From Synergistaceae bacterium (lineage in GTDB: Bacteria > Synergistota > Synergistia > Synergistales > Aminobacteriaceae): a DNA stretch of 5,099 bases. Below, piece after piece: positions 1 to 5,099 of this stretch (the first letter of the stretch is position 1; every line of letters starts with the position of its first letter). A program made the translations under genes and the position numbers. A model generated the notes under the pieces. The model was not told where the DNA came from and searched no databases. It worked only from the letters and a program-made list of their open reading frames with translations. Location of the stretch: positions 1-5,099 of the forward strand of contig JAFSNU010000258.1 of assembly GCA_017447325.1 (NCBI GenBank), read 5' to 3'.

Positions 1-1116
1 CAAAATCACGCAAAATATATTAGCGAGCATTAACGCGACAAAAATACCGTATATAAAATCTGCGTTATTAGTCATTACTAACGGCCCGGGCTGCAAGCCG
101 TGAACCATCATTGCGCCGAGCATAACAGCCGTGAACGTGTCGCCCGGGATGCCTAATGCAAATAACGGTATCATCGCTCCGCCGACGCAAGCGTTATTCG
201 ACGTCTCTGACGCAACTACGCCGCCCATATAGCCTGTGCCGTATTTCTCAGGATGTTTAGACGTCGATTTGCTCACAGAATACGCAACGACGTTAGCAGT
301 CATTCCGCCGACGCCGGGCAAAATGCCGATAAACGTTCCGACTATACCTGATGTAATCATGTTCACAAACTGCTCTTTAAATTCCTGCCATGTGAAGCCG
401 AAGCCGCGGATTTTGTAATTAGTAATAATTTTAGCCTTTTTGTCGAAACTCTTTGACGCGTTTATCATCTCGCCGACGGCGTAAATTCCGATTAAGGCGG
501 GAATCAAATTTATTCCCGCGTCCAAAGCGTGCATTCCCATCGTCATGCGCGTAGTTCCGTCAACCTCACTTGCGCCGATAAACGAACATAATAAGCCTAA
601 GCAAGCCACAGCGAGACCTTTCCATAAATTCTTGCTTGATAACGCTATGACCATAGTTAAAGCAAAGAACGCCATCCAGAAATAATCAGCCTTGCCGAAA
701 TTTATAGCTATGCCCGCAATAGGCCCTGACAGGAAGAATAAAGCCGCAAAGCCGATTAACGAGCCGATGAACGAGTAAAATATTCCCGTGCCTAAAGCCT
801 TGCCGGCCTCGCCCTTGCGAGCCATCGGGCTGCCGTCAAACTGCGTCGCAACGTTGGACGCCGCGCCCGGGATGTTTAATAATATAGCTGAGATTAAGCC
901 GCCGGAGCATGAGCCGATATAAATTCCCATTATAAGCGCGAAAGCCGCCATTCTTGGCAGTTTATAAGTCAACGGCAGAACCAAAACTAAGGCCGTGTTG
1001 CCGTTCAAACCCGGCACGCAGCCGAACATTACGCCTAAAAATACTCCGAAAGCCGTCATGCCTATTGCAAGCCAGTCCGCCATCTGACTGAAGCCCATAG
1101 CAAAAAGCTCTATCAT
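1..1116 (-). CDS. tctA: TctA family large membrane subunit of a tripartite tricarboxylate transporter (3' end cut by window edge)
   Basis: This is the large, many-helix permease subunit of a TTT-type secondary transporter. With TctB it forms the inner-membrane complex that takes a carboxylate-type solute from the periplasmic TctC protein, driven by an ion gradient. I translated it by hand from ATG at 1116: 372 codons remain open to base 1. The family is usually about 500 residues, so roughly the last quarter lies outside the window. The internal duplication typical of TctA is visible. GCVPGLNGN (32-40) matches GILPGVGGM (264-272), and NIPGAAS (81-87) followed by DGSPMARKGEAG matches GIPGDTFTAV (322-331) followed by HGLQPGP (339-345). 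Hydrophobic spans fill most of the rest. The start is set by GAGGTGA (1133-1127) 10 bases upstream. The gene is third in the operon, 36 bases after tctB. The family is certain; the substrate cannot be read from sequence. Confidence 0.95.
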   Translation of the reverse strand, partial: MIELFAMGFSQMADWLAIGMTAFGVFLGVMFGCVPGLNGNTALVLVLPLTYKLPRMAAFALIMGIYIGSCSGGLISAILLNIPGAASNVATQFDGSPMARKGEAGKALGTGIFYSFIGSLIGFAALFFLSGPIAGIAINFGKADYFWMAFFALTMVIALSSKNLWKGLAVACLGLLCSFIGASEVDGTTRMTMGMHALDAGINLIPALIGIYAVGEMINASKSFDKKAKIITNYKIRGFGFTWQEFKEQFVNMITSGIVGTFIGILPGVGGMTANVVAYSVSKSTSKHPEKYGTGYMGGVVASETSNNACVGGAMIPLFALGIPGDTFTAVMLGAMMVHGLQPGPLVMTNNADFIYGIFVALMLANIFCVIL

Positions 1117-1126
1117 AATTAATTAC

Positions 1127-1134
1127 TCACCTCT
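1127..1134 (-). promoter_or_regulatory. Ribosome binding site of tctA
   Basis: AGAGGTGA on the minus strand lies 10 bases before the tctA ATG. tctB has the same GAGGTGA core at almost the same spacing. This fixes the tctA start at 1116 rather than at the in-frame ATG six codons further in. Confidence 0.75.
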
Positions 1135-1152
1135 TTTATATTAATTTTATAT

Positions 1153-1764
1153 TTAACTTGCACTTGCGCCTGCACTTGTGAAAGTCCGGTATAAATCGTT
1201 TAAATACAAATCAACGCTTGAGACTTTAGGCACAGCAAGGCCGAACGCGCAGCCGAAGATTATATATATAGCTATTGCCGCTATTAAAGCTATAATTAAA
1301 TTCTTAACCCAGCTGTTGAAACTCAAGTCAGTTGAAAGTAAAGTTATCTGGAAAGTCAAAAATATTATAGTCGAGATAACAAAGCCGATCTCAGGCATGA
1401 ATAATATATATAAAAACACAAATAAAATCGTGACCGGCATCGTAATTTTCTGGAACAAGCGACGGGCTTTAATCTGCGCCTCGCTCAAGCCCTCGCACTC
1501 TGCGCTGTCATCTTCGCTCTCTAAAATCGGCAAAGTCCCGCGTTTGAACGCTATAAACCATTTTAAAATTATAATTATCCCTAATGCGAACATTAAAGCC
1601 GCAACGGCCTTCGGCACAGCGTCAGGAGCTAAACGTCCGCGCCCCATCTTCATGAAAGACTTGGTGCCGAGCGTTGTCCAGTAGAAGAACGCCGCCATTA
1701 TCATAACTACAAGTCCGGCGATTAAGTCCTTAAAATTCTTCTGCTTATTATTATTACTGCCCAT
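1153..1764 (-). CDS. tctB: TctB family small membrane subunit of a tripartite tricarboxylate transporter
   Basis: This is the small, poorly conserved membrane partner of TctA. It is 203 residues long, somewhat above the usual size of about 150-180. Hydrophobic segments lie at about 13-30, 51-72, 107-144 (long enough for two helices) and 153-178, giving the four-to-five-helix plan of the family. A hydrophilic, acidic loop at 81-102 (LESEDDSAECEG, then basic residues) separates the first and second halves. This matches the cytosolic loop of TctB proteins and may account for the extra length. The N-terminus is basic and Asn-rich (SNNNKQKN). The start is supported by GAGGTGA 9 bases upstream (1780-1774). 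The gene lies between tctC and tctA on the same strand, and this context is the strongest evidence, because TctB sequences diverge widely. It has no known catalytic residues. Confidence 0.88.
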   Translation of the reverse strand: MGSNNNKQKNFKDLIAGLVVMIMAAFFYWTTLGTKSFMKMGRGRLAPDAVPKAVAALMFALGIIIILKWFIAFKRGTLPILESEDDSAECEGLSEAQIKARRLFQKITMPVTILFVFLYILFMPEIGFVISTIIFLTFQITLLSTDLSFNSWVKNLIIALIAAIAIYIIFGCAFGLAVPKVSSVDLYLNDLYRTFTSAGASAS

Positions 1765-1773
1765 TCTTGAAAA

Positions 1774-1780
1774 TCACCTC
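1774..1780 (-). promoter_or_regulatory. Ribosome binding site of tctB
   Basis: GAGGTGA on the minus strand ends 9 bases before the tctB ATG at 1764. It supports that start codon and matches the tctA site. Confidence 0.7.
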
Positions 1781-1827
1781 TTTAATAACTTTATTTAATA
1801 ACTTTAATAATTCTTAAAAATTTATAT
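1781..1827. repeat. AT-rich low-complexity tract with a short direct repeat in the tctC-tctB spacer
   Basis: TTTAATAACTT occurs at 1781-1791 and again at 1794-1804, and a partial third copy, TTTAATAA, is at 1803-1810. The surrounding bases are nearly all A/T. On the minus strand this tract forms the 5' side of the tctB ribosome binding site, so it should be unstructured and could favour ribosome loading. It may be simple compositional drift. Confidence 0.45.
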
Positions 1828-1865
1828 AAAAAACGCGGCAAGTTTTAAATCATGCCGCATTTTTT
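1828..1865 (-). terminator. Intercistronic hairpin between tctC and tctB, probable partial terminator or mRNA stabiliser
   Basis: The stem GCGGCA (1835-1840) pairs with TGCCGC (1853-1858) around a 12-base loop. It is flanked by A6 (1828-1833) and T6 (1860-1865), which can extend the stem beyond one C-A mismatch. Read on the minus strand, in the direction of the operon, the stem is followed by TTTTTT, so it has the form of an intrinsic terminator just after the tctC stop. The six-bp stem is modest and tctB and tctA have no clearly separate promoter, so partial readthrough is more likely than full termination. Similar hairpins after binding-protein genes in other uptake operons raise the level of the binding protein over the permease. 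The T-tracts on both sides make it symmetrical in form. Confidence 0.6.
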
Positions 1866-1888
1866 AAATTATAAAATTTTAATTTTAA

Positions 1889-2851
1889 TTACTGAGCTAA
1901 TAAAGCTTCCGCCATTGGCGCATAAACTGACTGAACGCCTTTCATGAACTCGACGCCCTTCTCGCCCGGCTGGAAGTTGTCATGGAAGTCATAAAGGCCT
2001 AAAGCTTTCTGGTACGGCTCCATCTTTACAGCCTTGCCCACTGCCTCGGCGAACTTTGCGACTATGTCAGCCGGAGTGCCTTTCTTAAATCCGAAATAAT
2101 AGAACCACTCTGCCGCGAACGGGAAGCCCATTTCTTTAGACGCCGGAATCTCTTTAAAATTCTCGTTGCGCTCGTTGCCTAACACGCATAACGGGATAAA
2201 GTCGCCTGTTTTAATATACTCTTTGCCCTGCGAGTAAAGAGCCTCTAAAACGTCAACCTGTCCGCCTAAAAATGCGACGTTGCGGTCAGAGGCCGAGCCT
2301 AAATCTATGCAGTCAACTTCGATGCCTAAAGCCTGCATCATCGCGAGCGCGTGCATGTGAAGGGTGCCGCCCATCTCGACTGCGTAAGTAAGTTCGCCCG
2401 GGTGCTCTTTCGCGTATTTAACAACGTCTTCAAAAGTTTTAAGGCCTTTTGCGTTATCTTTACGGACGAACAAGCAATACGTGTTGCCGCCGCCGGTAAC
2501 TGCCGCGATGTCTAAAACATTTTCCCATTTCCAGCCCTTGTCCATGCGTCCAAGCAACTCGAGCAAGAGCGTGTCAACGTGATGATAAAAAGCGGTGTAG
2601 CCGTCAGCGTTGCGGTTAAGAACTTCAGTGAGAGCGACCGAGCCTGCTCCGCCGGACATGTTAGTCACGACTACGGGCTGGCCTAAAATTTCGGTTAATG
2701 ACTGGGCGATTGCGCGGACTGTCGTGTCTGTGTCGCCGCCCGGGTTGGCGGGAATGATGACTTCGATAGCCTTTTCAGGATAATCTGCAAAGGCTGCTGC
2801 ACAGCTGAACAACATTAAAGCACTAAGGAACAACGCGAAAAACTTTCTCAT
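1889..2851 (-). CDS. tctC: TctC family extracytoplasmic solute-binding protein of a tripartite tricarboxylate transporter
   Basis: This secreted binding protein captures the solute and delivers it to TctAB. It is 320 residues, the normal family length. A signal peptide occupies about 1-22: MRKFF, a hydrophobic core, then AFA before DYPEK, a good signal peptidase I site. The mature N-terminus has the family signature: YPEKAIEVIIPANPGGDTD (24-42), then LGQPVVV (56-62), a Gly-rich GGAGS (67-71) and NADGYT (81-86). The first loop (PGGDTD) and the later GG-T-HM region (161-166) are where related proteins hold the carboxylate through ordered water. Cys17 within LFSC resembles a weak lipobox, so lipid anchoring cannot be excluded. 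The start is set by AAGGAGA (2868-2862) 10 bases upstream. It is the first gene of the operon. The substrate is unknown: the family binds citrate and other di- and tricarboxylates, but also amino acids and aromatic acids. Confidence 0.95.
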   Translation of the reverse strand: MRKFFALFLSALMLFSCAAAFADYPEKAIEVIIPANPGGDTDTTVRAIAQSLTEILGQPVVVTNMSGGAGSVALTEVLNRNADGYTAFYHHVDTLLLELLGRMDKGWKWENVLDIAAVTGGGNTYCLFVRKDNAKGLKTFEDVVKYAKEHPGELTYAVEMGGTLHMHALAMMQALGIEVDCIDLGSASDRNVAFLGGQVDVLEALYSQGKEYIKTGDFIPLCVLGNERNENFKEIPASKEMGFPFAAEWFYYFGFKKGTPADIVAKFAEAVGKAVKMEPYQKALGLYDFHDNFQPGEKGVEFMKGVQSVYAPMAEALLAQ

Positions 2852-2861
2852 TACTTCAACA

Positions 2862-2868
2862 TCTCCTT
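2862..2868 (-). promoter_or_regulatory. Ribosome binding site of tctC
   Basis: AAGGAGA on the minus strand lies 10 bases before ATG 2851. It is the best Shine-Dalgarno match in the window, consistent with high expression of the binding protein. Confidence 0.8.
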
Positions 2869-2919
2869 ATTGTGTTTGCCCTTATTATTAAGAGCGTAAT
2901 ATAATGATGCAGAACTATA

Positions 2920-2949
2920 GCGACAAAATTATTCTAACGCGATAAAATT
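2920..2949. promoter_or_regulatory. Candidate operator over the tctC promoter: direct repeat and imperfect palindrome
   Basis: GCGACAAAATT (2920-2930) and GCGATAAAATT (2939-2949) agree at 10 of 11 bases and are 19 bp apart. One lies at the likely transcription start and the other between the -10 and -35 boxes. In addition, 2920-2940 is an imperfect palindrome with GCG...CGC ends: 7 of 10 arm positions pair about the centre at 2930, and it covers the -10 box. A repressor bound here would block the promoter. No regulator gene is in the window, so the assignment is positional inference only. Confidence 0.35.
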
Positions 2950-2959
2950 TCACTGTCAA
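2931..2959 (-). promoter_or_regulatory. Sigma-70 type promoter of the tctC-tctB-tctA operon
   Basis: On the minus strand the -35 box is TTGACA (2959-2954), a perfect consensus, and the -10 box is TAGAAT (2936-2931), five of six matches, with a 17-base spacer. Transcription would begin near 2924 and give a leader of about 73 bases before the tctC ATG. The bases behind the -35 box (2960 upward) are A/T runs that could act as an UP element. This is the clearest promoter in the window, and its orientation and position agree with the operon. Confidence 0.75.
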
Positions 2960-3047
2960 TTAGAAAATTAAATTAAATTTTATTTTAAAATATTTTATTT
3001 AATATTAAAATATATGGATAATTAAATTAAATTATTTAAATTATAAA
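2960..3047. repeat. AT-only tract in the divergent tctC/antiporter spacer
   Basis: From 2964 to 3047 (84 bp) only the GG at 3016-3017 breaks a run of A and T. The 13-mer ATTAAATTAAATT occurs exactly at 2967-2979 and 3021-3033. The tract lies just behind the -35 box of tctC, where it could serve as an UP element. It must also hold the plus-strand antiporter promoter. The best I can offer there is GATAAT (3017-3022) with a poor -35 TTTATT (2994-2999), which is not convincing. Such tracts are usually bent and easily melted. Confidence 0.55.
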
Positions 3048-3048
3048 C

Positions 3049-3054
3049 GGAGAG
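3049..3054 (+). promoter_or_regulatory. Ribosome binding site of the antiporter gene
   Basis: GGAGAG lies 13 bases before ATG 3068. The spacing is longer than ideal, but there is no other in-frame start nearby, and the protein from 3068 begins as the family expects, with a short head before the first helix. Confidence 0.6.
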
Positions 3055-3067
3055 ATAATTTTTAAAT

Positions 3068-4540
3068 ATGCTTGAGAATTTCAGCCCGTACTTAGTCACG
3101 GGATTTTTGTTCTTTATGAGTTTAGTAGCCGGAACTTTGTCGGAGAAATTGAAATTTCCGGCGTTAATATTATTTTTAGCGATAGGTATGTTAGCCGGAG
3201 TTGACGGCATAGGCGGCATAGACTTTAACGAGTTTAATATAGTTGACGATATAGGCACGTTCGCGCTCGCATTTATACTTTTCGGCGGCGGCTTTCAAAC
3301 TAAATGGACTGATATTAAGCCTATAATAACTCAGGGCGTTGTGCTGTCAACTGCTGGAGTTTTGCTGACGGCAATTTTTATGGCCGTGCCTATCGCATGG
3401 CTCGATAGATTTAGCTATAAAGACGCGTTTTTGCTCGGCTCGATAATTTCTTCGACGGACGCGGCGGCGGTCTTCTCGATCTTACGCACTCAGAAGGTCG
3501 GAGTGAAAGGCGCGTTAAAGCCGTTATTAGAATTTGAATCCGGCAGTAACGACCCGATGGCTGTGTTCTTGACTTTGACAGCTTTAAACTGGTTCACGTC
3601 GCCCGATATTCCAGTTTATAACATGATAGTTAAATTAATAGTTCAAATGGTAAACGGCGGAATTATCGGCTTTGTCGCGGGAAAATTTGCGTGCAAGGCA
3701 ATTCAAAATCTTGAAGTCACTAACGAGGCTCTATATCCGGTCTGGGGAATAAGCATAGTGTTATCAACTTTCGGACTTGCTGAGATGGTTCAGGGCAACG
3801 GCTATCTTGCGGTTTACGTCTGCGGAATAGTCATGGGCGGCGGAGACTTTTTATATAAATACAGCCTGCAAAGATTTCACGAGGGCTTCGCCTGGCTCAT
3901 GCAAATTATAATGTTCTTGTTATTAGGCCTGTTAGTTAATCCTAAAGAATTAATAAATTTTCAAGTTATTAGTATAGGATTATTAATAAGTTTCCTGTTA
4001 ATGTTCGTCGCGCGGCCTTTAGCCGTGTTTATTTGCAGCATGTTCAGCCGGTTTAATTTGAACGAGAAAATTTTTGTGAGCTGGACGGGACTTCGCGGCG
4101 CAGTGCCGATTATATTAGCGACTTATCCGTTGTCTAATAACCATCCGCAGGCAAGATATATATTTAATTTAATATTCTTTGTTGTCTTGACTTCTGTATT
4201 ACTTCAGGGCAAGACGCTTGCGGTCGCGGCAAAGCTGCTTCATCTTGACACGCGGGTTCGCACGGCCAAGAGCTACCCGTTAGCGTTTGACCGAACGCCC
4301 GGCAGCGGCACTGACGAGACACGCGAGGTAGATTTATTGCCCGGCTCGGCAGTGATTGGACACGCCGTCAGCGAGTTAAAATTCCCTGACGGCGTTTCGA
4401 TTTTATTAATTAATAGAGGCACAAAGTTTTTAGTGCCTAAGGGCGGAACTGTGCTCGAGGCAGACGACACGCTATTAATATTCGGAGATCGCGCAAAGTT
4501 GAATGAAGTAGCGAAGCAGTTGACGCAGAGCGAAAATTAA
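3068..4540 (+). CDS. NhaP2/CvrA-type K+(Na+)/H+ antiporter with C-terminal RCK_C domain
   Basis: This inner-membrane CPA1 antiporter exchanges cytoplasmic K+ (or Na+) for protons and helps control pH, ion content and turgor. About residues 8-390 are the Na+/H+ exchanger domain, with about 12-13 hydrophobic spans. Key motifs are visible: SSTDAAAVFSILR (128-140) with Thr-Asp at 130-131, the ion-site helix ESGSNDPMAVFLT (157-169) with Asn-Asp at 161-162 as in electroneutral CPA1 members, and GLRGAVPIIL (341-350) with Arg343. After a polar linker (395-420), residues about 420-486 fit an RCK_C (TrkA-C) regulatory domain: VDLLPGSAVIGHAV, then DGVSILLINRG, GTVLEADDTLLIFG and a closing helix. Proteobacterial NhaP2/CvrA reach about 575-580 residues with an extra CorC/HlyC-like C-terminal domain. 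That domain is absent here, and the normal stop is followed by a terminator. Ion preference cannot be told from sequence. It is monocistronic and divergent from tctC. Confidence 0.93.
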   Translation: MLENFSPYLVTGFLFFMSLVAGTLSEKLKFPALILFLAIGMLAGVDGIGGIDFNEFNIVDDIGTFALAFILFGGGFQTKWTDIKPIITQGVVLSTAGVLLTAIFMAVPIAWLDRFSYKDAFLLGSIISSTDAAAVFSILRTQKVGVKGALKPLLEFESGSNDPMAVFLTLTALNWFTSPDIPVYNMIVKLIVQMVNGGIIGFVAGKFACKAIQNLEVTNEALYPVWGISIVLSTFGLAEMVQGNGYLAVYVCGIVMGGGDFLYKYSLQRFHEGFAWLMQIIMFLLLGLLVNPKELINFQVISIGLLISFLLMFVARPLAVFICSMFSRFNLNEKIFVSWTGLRGAVPIILATYPLSNNHPQARYIFNLIFFVVLTSVLLQGKTLAVAAKLLHLDTRVRTAKSYPLAFDRTPGSGTDETREVDLLPGSAVIGHAVSELKFPDGVSILLINRGTKFLVPKGGTVLEADDTLLIFGDRAKLNEVAKQLTQSEN

Positions 4541-4552
4541 AATTTAAAATTT

Positions 4553-4594
4553 AAGGCCGGTTAGTAAATTTTACGTTATTAATCGGCCTTTTGT
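4553..4594 (+). terminator. Intrinsic terminator after the antiporter gene
   Basis: AAGGCCG (4553-4559) pairs with CGGCCTT (4584-4590). The pairing continues inward through two G-U pairs to give a stem of about 15 bp (4553-4567 with 4576-4590) around an 8-base loop, followed by TTTT (4589-4592) and a T/G-rich stretch. It begins 12 bases after the stop codon. It ends the antiporter transcript and isolates the next gene, which therefore needs its own promoter. Confidence 0.88.
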
Positions 4595-4619
4595 TGTGTT
4601 AAAATGTTTTGATTAAATT
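4591..4619 (+). promoter_or_regulatory. Weak candidate promoter of the right-edge gene
   Basis: TTGTTG (4591-4596) and TAAATT (4614-4619) are 17 bases apart and match consensus at three and four of six positions. The terminator upstream implies a promoter must lie between 4591 and 4656, and this is the best pair seen, though poor. Transcription would start near 4626. Confidence 0.25.
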
Positions 4620-4629
4620 TAAATTTAAT
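4612..4629. repeat. 18-bp perfect AT palindrome upstream of the right-edge gene
   Basis: The sequence from 4612 to 4629 reads the same on both strands (two 9-base arms, ATTAAATTT and its complement). It lies between the terminator and the start of the next gene and overlaps the candidate -10 box. It could be a binding site, but all-A/T palindromes arise readily in such spacers. Confidence 0.4.
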
Positions 4630-4638
4630 TAAATAAAC

Positions 4639-4643
4639 GAGGG
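4639..4643 (+). promoter_or_regulatory. Ribosome binding site of the right-edge gene
   Basis: GAGGG lies 13 bases before ATG 4657. This long spacing resembles that of the antiporter gene. An in-frame TAA at 4651-4653 rules out any earlier start. Confidence 0.55.
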
Positions 4644-4656
4644 CTGTTTGTAAGTT

Positions 4657-5099
4657 ATGAAGAGAGCGTTTGACTTTGTCAAAAGTATTTTTGGATTTAA
4701 TAACGGCGAGATGCCTTGGGTGTATATCGCCGGAGAAGGACGCTGGGAGCGCAGGAAACCGGCGCGGCCTTTGGTAAGAATCGGCGCGTTCGCGGCTGGC
4801 TTTGTCGCAGTTGCGGGCATAGGATTTTATTTAATGTCGCCATCGGCAAATAATGCGCACGCACAGGCTATTATAAATAGTAATAATAAAGACTTAATAA
4901 TTCGTGAGGTTCAAATGCCGTCTGAGCTTGCAGCAGAGCTTGAGCTTAACGCGCGTAATGCTGAGAGCAAAGCTGAGAGTGAGCCGGAGCCGGTGCAGCT
5001 TGCGGATAATAATTTAAATAATTTAGAGTATGAAGATTTAGATTTAAATTTGCCGCCTGTTAAAGATGAAAAGCCGGAAGTTAATGTGCATAAAGCAAA
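4657..5099 (+). CDS. Unrecognised single-span membrane protein with acidic extracytoplasmic linker (3' end cut by window edge)
   Basis: I translated this by hand: 147 codons open to the right edge, with no stop. Residues 1-41 are basic and aromatic (MKRAFDFVKSIFGF, then GEGRWERRKPARPLVR) and should be cytoplasmic. Residues about 42-60 (IGAFAAGFVAVAGIGFYLM) form one membrane helix, with positive charges on its N-side giving an N-in topology. After it come SANNAHAQA, which resembles an Ala-x-Ala cleavage site, and from about 86 a polar, acidic, Asn/Glu/Pro-rich linker (AELELNARNAESKAESEPEP, then NNLNNLEYEDLDLNL) with no folded-domain character. A folded domain is expected further on but is not in view. 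The plan resembles envelope proteins with a C-terminal SPOR, LysM or M23 peptidase domain, but no motif of any of these is present, so I name no function. Codon use resembles the neighbours. It is separated from the antiporter by a terminator and is probably its own unit. Confidence 0.8.
   Translation, partial: MKRAFDFVKSIFGFNNGEMPWVYIAGEGRWERRKPARPLVRIGAFAAGFVAVAGIGFYLMSPSANNAHAQAIINSNNKDLIIREVQMPSELAAELELNARNAESKAESEPEPVQLADNNLNNLEYEDLDLNLPPVKDEKPEVNVHKA

Noticed and set aside
236..418. 60-codon open frame on the plus strand opposite tctA
   Set aside because: It lies within a region where the minus-strand frame encodes conserved TctA motifs, so it is a shadow.
1117..1152. Possible promoter in the tctB-tctA gap
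   Set aside because: The 36-base gap holds the ribosome binding site and A/T bases only, with no room for or sign of -35 and -10 boxes, so tctA is co-transcribed with tctB.
1178..1684. 168-codon open frame on the plus strand opposite tctB
   Set aside because: It is fully antisense to tctB, has no ribosome binding site, and its composition (Lys/Ile-rich, no family motifs) is what the reverse of a hydrophobic gene gives.
2851..2862. Three-codon leader ORF (Met-Leu-Lys-stop) whose TAA overlaps the tctC ATG
   Set aside because: Its ATG abuts the AAGGAG that serves tctC, so no ribosome could start there with normal spacing. The TAATG overlap is probably chance.
3022..3258. 78-codon minus-strand frame overlapping the antiporter start
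   Set aside because: It is antisense to the conserved antiporter N-terminus, and its tail runs into the AT tract, giving a Leu/Asn/Tyr-rich end with no protein character.
4273..4470. 65-codon minus-strand frame inside the antiporter C-terminus
   Set aside because: It is a shadow of the linker and RCK_C region, with no start signal or family features.
4629..4820. 63-codon minus-strand frame opposite the right-edge gene
   Set aside because: It is antisense to a plus-strand frame that has a ribosome binding site, a well-placed helix and a long open run. The minus frame has none of these.
1..5099. Search for CRISPR repeats, insertion sequence ends, tRNA genes and defence-type genes
   Set aside because: No regular spaced repeats, transposase motifs, tRNA-like folds or defence domains were seen. 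All large frames belong to transport or envelope proteins.

Overview
This window looks like an ordinary chromosomal stretch from an AT-rich bacterium with a Gram-negative-type envelope. Coding regions have mixed base composition. Leu TTA and Ile ATA codons are common next to many GGC, GCC and CCG codons, and the spacers are almost pure A+T. The envelope type is inferred from a periplasmic-type solute-binding protein with an Ala-x-Ala signal peptidase site. A full tripartite tricarboxylate transporter (TTT) set is common in Proteobacteria, Synergistota and some Firmicutes. The codon style fits an uncultured gut-type lineage such as Synergistota, but that is a weak guess and nothing here fixes the taxon.

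Left half (1-2851, minus strand): a tctC-tctB-tctA transporter operon read leftwards. tctC encodes the secreted binding protein, tctB the small four-helix membrane subunit and tctA the large membrane subunit. tctA is cut by the window edge after 372 codons. A near-consensus sigma-70 promoter (TTGACA, 17 bp, TAGAAT) lies upstream of tctC, with an AT-only tract behind it and a possible operator across its -10 box. A GC-stem hairpin with T-tracts on both sides sits between tctC and tctB. It could let the binding protein be made in excess over the membrane subunits.

Centre (2852-3067): a 216-bp divergent spacer, 84 bp of which contain only two G/C bases.

Right half (3068-5099, plus strand): a complete 490-residue NhaP2/CvrA-type cation/proton antiporter with a C-terminal RCK_C domain. 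A strong intrinsic terminator follows it. Then comes the start of an unrecognised single-span membrane protein with a 40-residue cytoplasmic head and an acidic, low-complexity extracytoplasmic linker, cut by the right edge.

The transporter takes up a carboxylate-type solute using an ion gradient. The antiporter, transcribed divergently, would adjust internal K+ or Na+ and pH. A shared physiological link is possible but unproven. No mobile element, CRISPR array, tRNA or rRNA was seen, and no gene-free stretch exceeds 300 bases. I did not find a clearly new system. The best leads are regulatory (the tctC promoter and the intercistronic hairpin) and the unidentified right-edge protein.
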